Below are positions 62,170-64,000 of a DNA stretch of 64,000 bases, piece by piece. Every line of letters begins with the position of its first letter. Position 1 is the stretch's first letter. The stretch is from Rickettsiales bacterium (lineage in GTDB: Bacteria > Pseudomonadota > Alphaproteobacteria > Rickettsiales > SXRF01). Under the pieces are notes generated by a model. It did no database searches. It had not been told where the DNA came from and saw only the letters and a list, made by a program, of their open reading frames with translations. The position numbers and the translations under genes are program-made. The DNA lies in assembly GCA_025464625.1 (NCBI GenBank), contig JAOAUZ010000001.1:526848-590847 (forward strand), read 5' to 3'.

Positions 62170-62475
62170 ATGGATTATACAGTAGCTACAGCTGGTCAAA
62201 CAACCGCAATAAAAATGTCAGGACAGTTTACTTTTTCTGATACCCAGAAATTTAAAAATATTTTGGATCTGGTATCGGAAAATAAAACAAAAGCAATAAG
62301 TTTAGATTTTGCTGATGTAACATTCATAGATTCTGCATGTATGGGAATGCTTTTGTTGCTACGCGATGAATGTCAATCACGAAAAATATCCCTTAATATC
62401 CATTCTCCTCAGGGGCAGGTGGAAAAAATATTTACCATATCAAAATTTGACCAGCTTTTTTCAATAATGAAATAA
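62170..62475 (+). CDS. STAS-domain anti-sigma-factor-antagonist-like protein
   Basis: The 101-residue STAS protein has SLDFADVTFIDSACMGMLLLL (about 44-64); Ser55 is at the usual phosphorylation site in DSxxxG. The N-terminal strand GQTTAIKMSGQF and C-terminal EKIFTISKFDQLF are typical of SpoIIAA/RsbV-like antagonists, which bind or are phosphorylated by a partner HATPase. It lies between the MCP-like and HATPase genes. A GGATG site precedes its ATG. Confidence 0.88.
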   Translation: MDYTVATAGQTTAIKMSGQFTFSDTQKFKNILDLVSENKTKAISLDFADVTFIDSACMGMLLLLRDECQSRKISLNIHSPQGQVEKIFTISKFDQLFSIMK

Positions 62476-62482
62476 CTTAATT

Positions 62483-63172
62483 ATGGCATTGAACTCATCA
62501 ATACATAACTCTATTTTGCCTATTGATTCACATCCATACCAGCGGGGCAGTGACAATGATAGCAGTGCATATTATTTCTCTATTAAAAGAAATATAGACA
62601 CTAGCGAGGAACTGAAATCTATACTAAATCTGCCATATTCATTATTTATAGAAAATAACCGTCGTGAAACTAAAAAACAGTTATTTCAGAATTCTTTTGC
62701 AGACTCTCAACCGGACATGCTGCTATCAATAACTACTTCCAGTTGCTACACAAGCAATGTTGCACACGCAATAACATATAGCATTCAAAATCGTTTTGAA
62801 GTTGGTGTAGATAGAAGTGTAGAAATTGCAACGTGCCTTCACGAAGCGATAATGAATTCAATGTTGCATGGCAACCTAGAGATGGATAGTGATTTTCGTA
62901 CACTAAAGGGTTTATATGCGTATCAGTCAGAAATTGAAAAAAGATTAAGCATGTTCAAATATAGTTCACGACGTATAGGTATAATGATATGGAATAAAAA
63001 TGATTATATTGAAATTATAGTAAGAGATGAAGGTAAAGGCTTCTCTATACCAAAATATACCCCTAGTGATAATTTTCCAAATGGGCGCGGACTTATGTTT
63101 ATAAGTTCATTGGCTGATAGTGTATGGGTAGAGAAAGACGATCGTGCATTACATATGACTTTCAATAATTAA
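62483..63172 (+). CDS. HATPase_c protein, RsbW/anti-sigma-kinase-like
   Basis: The 229-residue protein has a GHKL ATP-binding domain in its second half: the N-box CLHEAIMNSMLHGN near 128-141, the G1 box VRDEGKGF near 189 and NGRGLMFI near 207, as in RsbW/SpoIIAB-type kinases. The N-terminal about 100 residues are not recognised. Being next to a STAS gene suggests partner switching: the kinase phosphorylates STAS and is released from, or seizes, a target. No sigma factor or PP2C is visible. Its stop overlaps the mnmA stop by three bases. Confidence 0.87.
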   Translation: MALNSSIHNSILPIDSHPYQRGSDNDSSAYYFSIKRNIDTSEELKSILNLPYSLFIENNRRETKKQLFQNSFADSQPDMLLSITTSSCYTSNVAHAITYSIQNRFEVGVDRSVEIATCLHEAIMNSMLHGNLEMDSDFRTLKGLYAYQSEIEKRLSMFKYSSRRIGIMIWNKNDYIEIIVRDEGKGFSIPKYTPSDNFPNGRGLMFISSLADSVWVEKDDRALHMTFNN

Positions 63173-64000
63173 TTCGCAATCCACCCACCACCAAGCAATC
63201 TATCATCAATATAAGCCACGCATGCCTGTCCTGGGGAAACTGCAGTTTGTGGTTCTTTAAAAGTCACTAGTGCTATACGATTTTCTAAAATTTTGATAAT
63301 AGCTGGCACGCAAGTCTGTGTTGAACGAGTTTTTACTAACACTTCTTTATTATCCTCTATCTGCCATCTGTCATCAGATAACCAGTTACACTCACGAATA
63401 ATAAATTCCTTCTTCAACAACTCCTCCTTACAACCTACAACCACCTGTTTTTTTTCTGCGTCAAGACGGATTACATAAAGTGGTTCACTATTGGCTATAC
63501 CCAATCCTTTTCTCTGTCCTACAGTATAGTTAATAATACCATCATGACTACCTATGATAGTTCCATCTGTCAGTACAATATGCCCACCCTCCAACGCACC
63601 AGGTCTTAGTTTTTCTATAACTTTTGCATATCCTCCACTTGGAACAAAACAAATATCCTGACTATCTGGCTTATCTGCAACTTGTAACCCAAAACGAGAT
63701 GCTAAAGCCCTAGTTTCATCCTTGCTTTTCAAATGACCAAGAGGAAAACGTAAGAAATCAAGCTGTTCTTGAGTAGTGGCAAATAAAAAATAACTCTGAT
63801 CCCGTGATTGGTCAGCAGCCCGCAACATACTGCCTACCCCACCTTCTTCCACACGCTGCACATAGTGACCTGTTGCCATGCAGTCGGCACCTAATTCACG
63901 CGCAGTTTGCAGTAAATCCTTAAATTTTACGGATTGGTTGCACTTCACACAAGGAATAGGAGTTTCGCCAGCGAGGTAGCTATCCACAAAATCATCCATC
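63169..64000 (-). CDS. mnmA: tRNA 2-thiouridylase MnmA, N-terminus outside window
   Basis: MnmA thiolates U34 of tRNA-Lys, -Glu and -Gln. The frame runs off the right edge, and the methionine at 63999 is internal, because the PP-loop SGGVDS motif is missing. Present are PIPCVKCNQSVKF with the catalytic Cys, ATGHYVQR, DQSYFLF, KPDSQDICFVP with the second Cys, and YTVGQRKGLGI. About 276 C-terminal residues are seen of a usual 360-390. The C-terminal barrel (CVAYIDDRLLGGGWI) is complete. Confidence 0.93.
   Translation of the reverse strand, partial: MDDFVDSYLAGETPIPCVKCNQSVKFKDLLQTARELGADCMATGHYVQRVEEGGVGSMLRAADQSRDQSYFLFATTQEQLDFLRFPLGHLKSKDETRALASRFGLQVADKPDSQDICFVPSGGYAKVIEKLRPGALEGGHIVLTDGTIIGSHDGIINYTVGQRKGLGIANSEPLYVIRLDAEKKQVVVGCKEELLKKEFIIRECNWLSDDRWQIEDNKEVLVKTRSTQTCVPAIIKILENRIALVTFKEPQTAVSPGQACVAYIDDRLLGGGWIAN

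Noticed and set aside
1-64000. tRNA or rRNA genes
   Set aside because: Reading both strands I saw no convincing T-loop GGTTCRA or rRNA-like stretches outside coding genes; a tRNAscan-SE run would settle it.

Overview
The window is AT-rich (hand-counted 60-base samples run from about 35% to 58% GC) and gene-dense. It looks like a chromosomal piece of an alphaproteobacterium. The evidence is gene order: tmk-holB-metG-tatD-MBL hydrolase, then aroA/cmk-rpsA-sppA-ihfB-lapA-trpFBA, a rimP-nusA-infB-rbfA-truB-rpsO-pnp operon, and a gene-transfer-agent (GTA)-type structural cluster. I cannot place the order. The low GC, split GTA genes and short repeats recall Rickettsiales/Holosporales/Micavibrio-like lineages, but an intact trpFBA argues against a highly reduced intracellular genome.

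Left part (1-30 kb) is mostly core. It opens with a partial rlpA and the nucleotide/translation operon. A fused AroA-Cmk gene follows, then rpsA behind a leader that can fold into three hairpins, and sppA, ihfB, lapA and trpFBA. Facing these on the minus strand are a LapG-type periplasmic cysteine protease and a membrane PAS/HD-GYP protein whose metal and GYP motifs are all eroded, an arrangement reminiscent of LapG/LapD. A histone H1-like Lys/Ala gene follows, with a good sigma70-like promoter and two 23-bp dyad copies upstream. Next come the pnp-to-rimP operon (no ylxR seen), methylmalonyl-CoA mutase and an MscS channel.

Middle part (30-36 kb): a lone pseudopilin, a lysozyme-like protein with a C-terminal membrane segment, and an RND pump with its adaptor but no outer-membrane channel.

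Right part (36-60 kb): a GTA/HK97-phage module read right to left on the minus strand: portal, prohead protease, capsid, decoration-like protein, connector, head-tail adaptor, DUF3168, then DUF2460, DUF2163, NlpC/P60 and a 1222-residue TIM-barrel tail protein. No terminase, tail tube, tail chaperone or recognisable tape measure is present. The order is interrupted by accessory genes: cytochrome b561/YceI, a DUF5131-TcmP pair, four large unknown proteins with hydrophobic segments, and small plus-strand genes. The DUF5131-TcmP pair is bracketed by 73-bp direct repeats of the protease gene 3' end, a clear sign of cassette insertion. Two of the unknown genes share a 23-bp upstream element at nearly the same distance from the start codon.

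Far right (60-64 kb): a secreted carbonic-anhydrase-fold protein with altered zinc-site residues, a three-gene signalling operon (soluble MCP, STAS, HATPase), and a partial mnmA.
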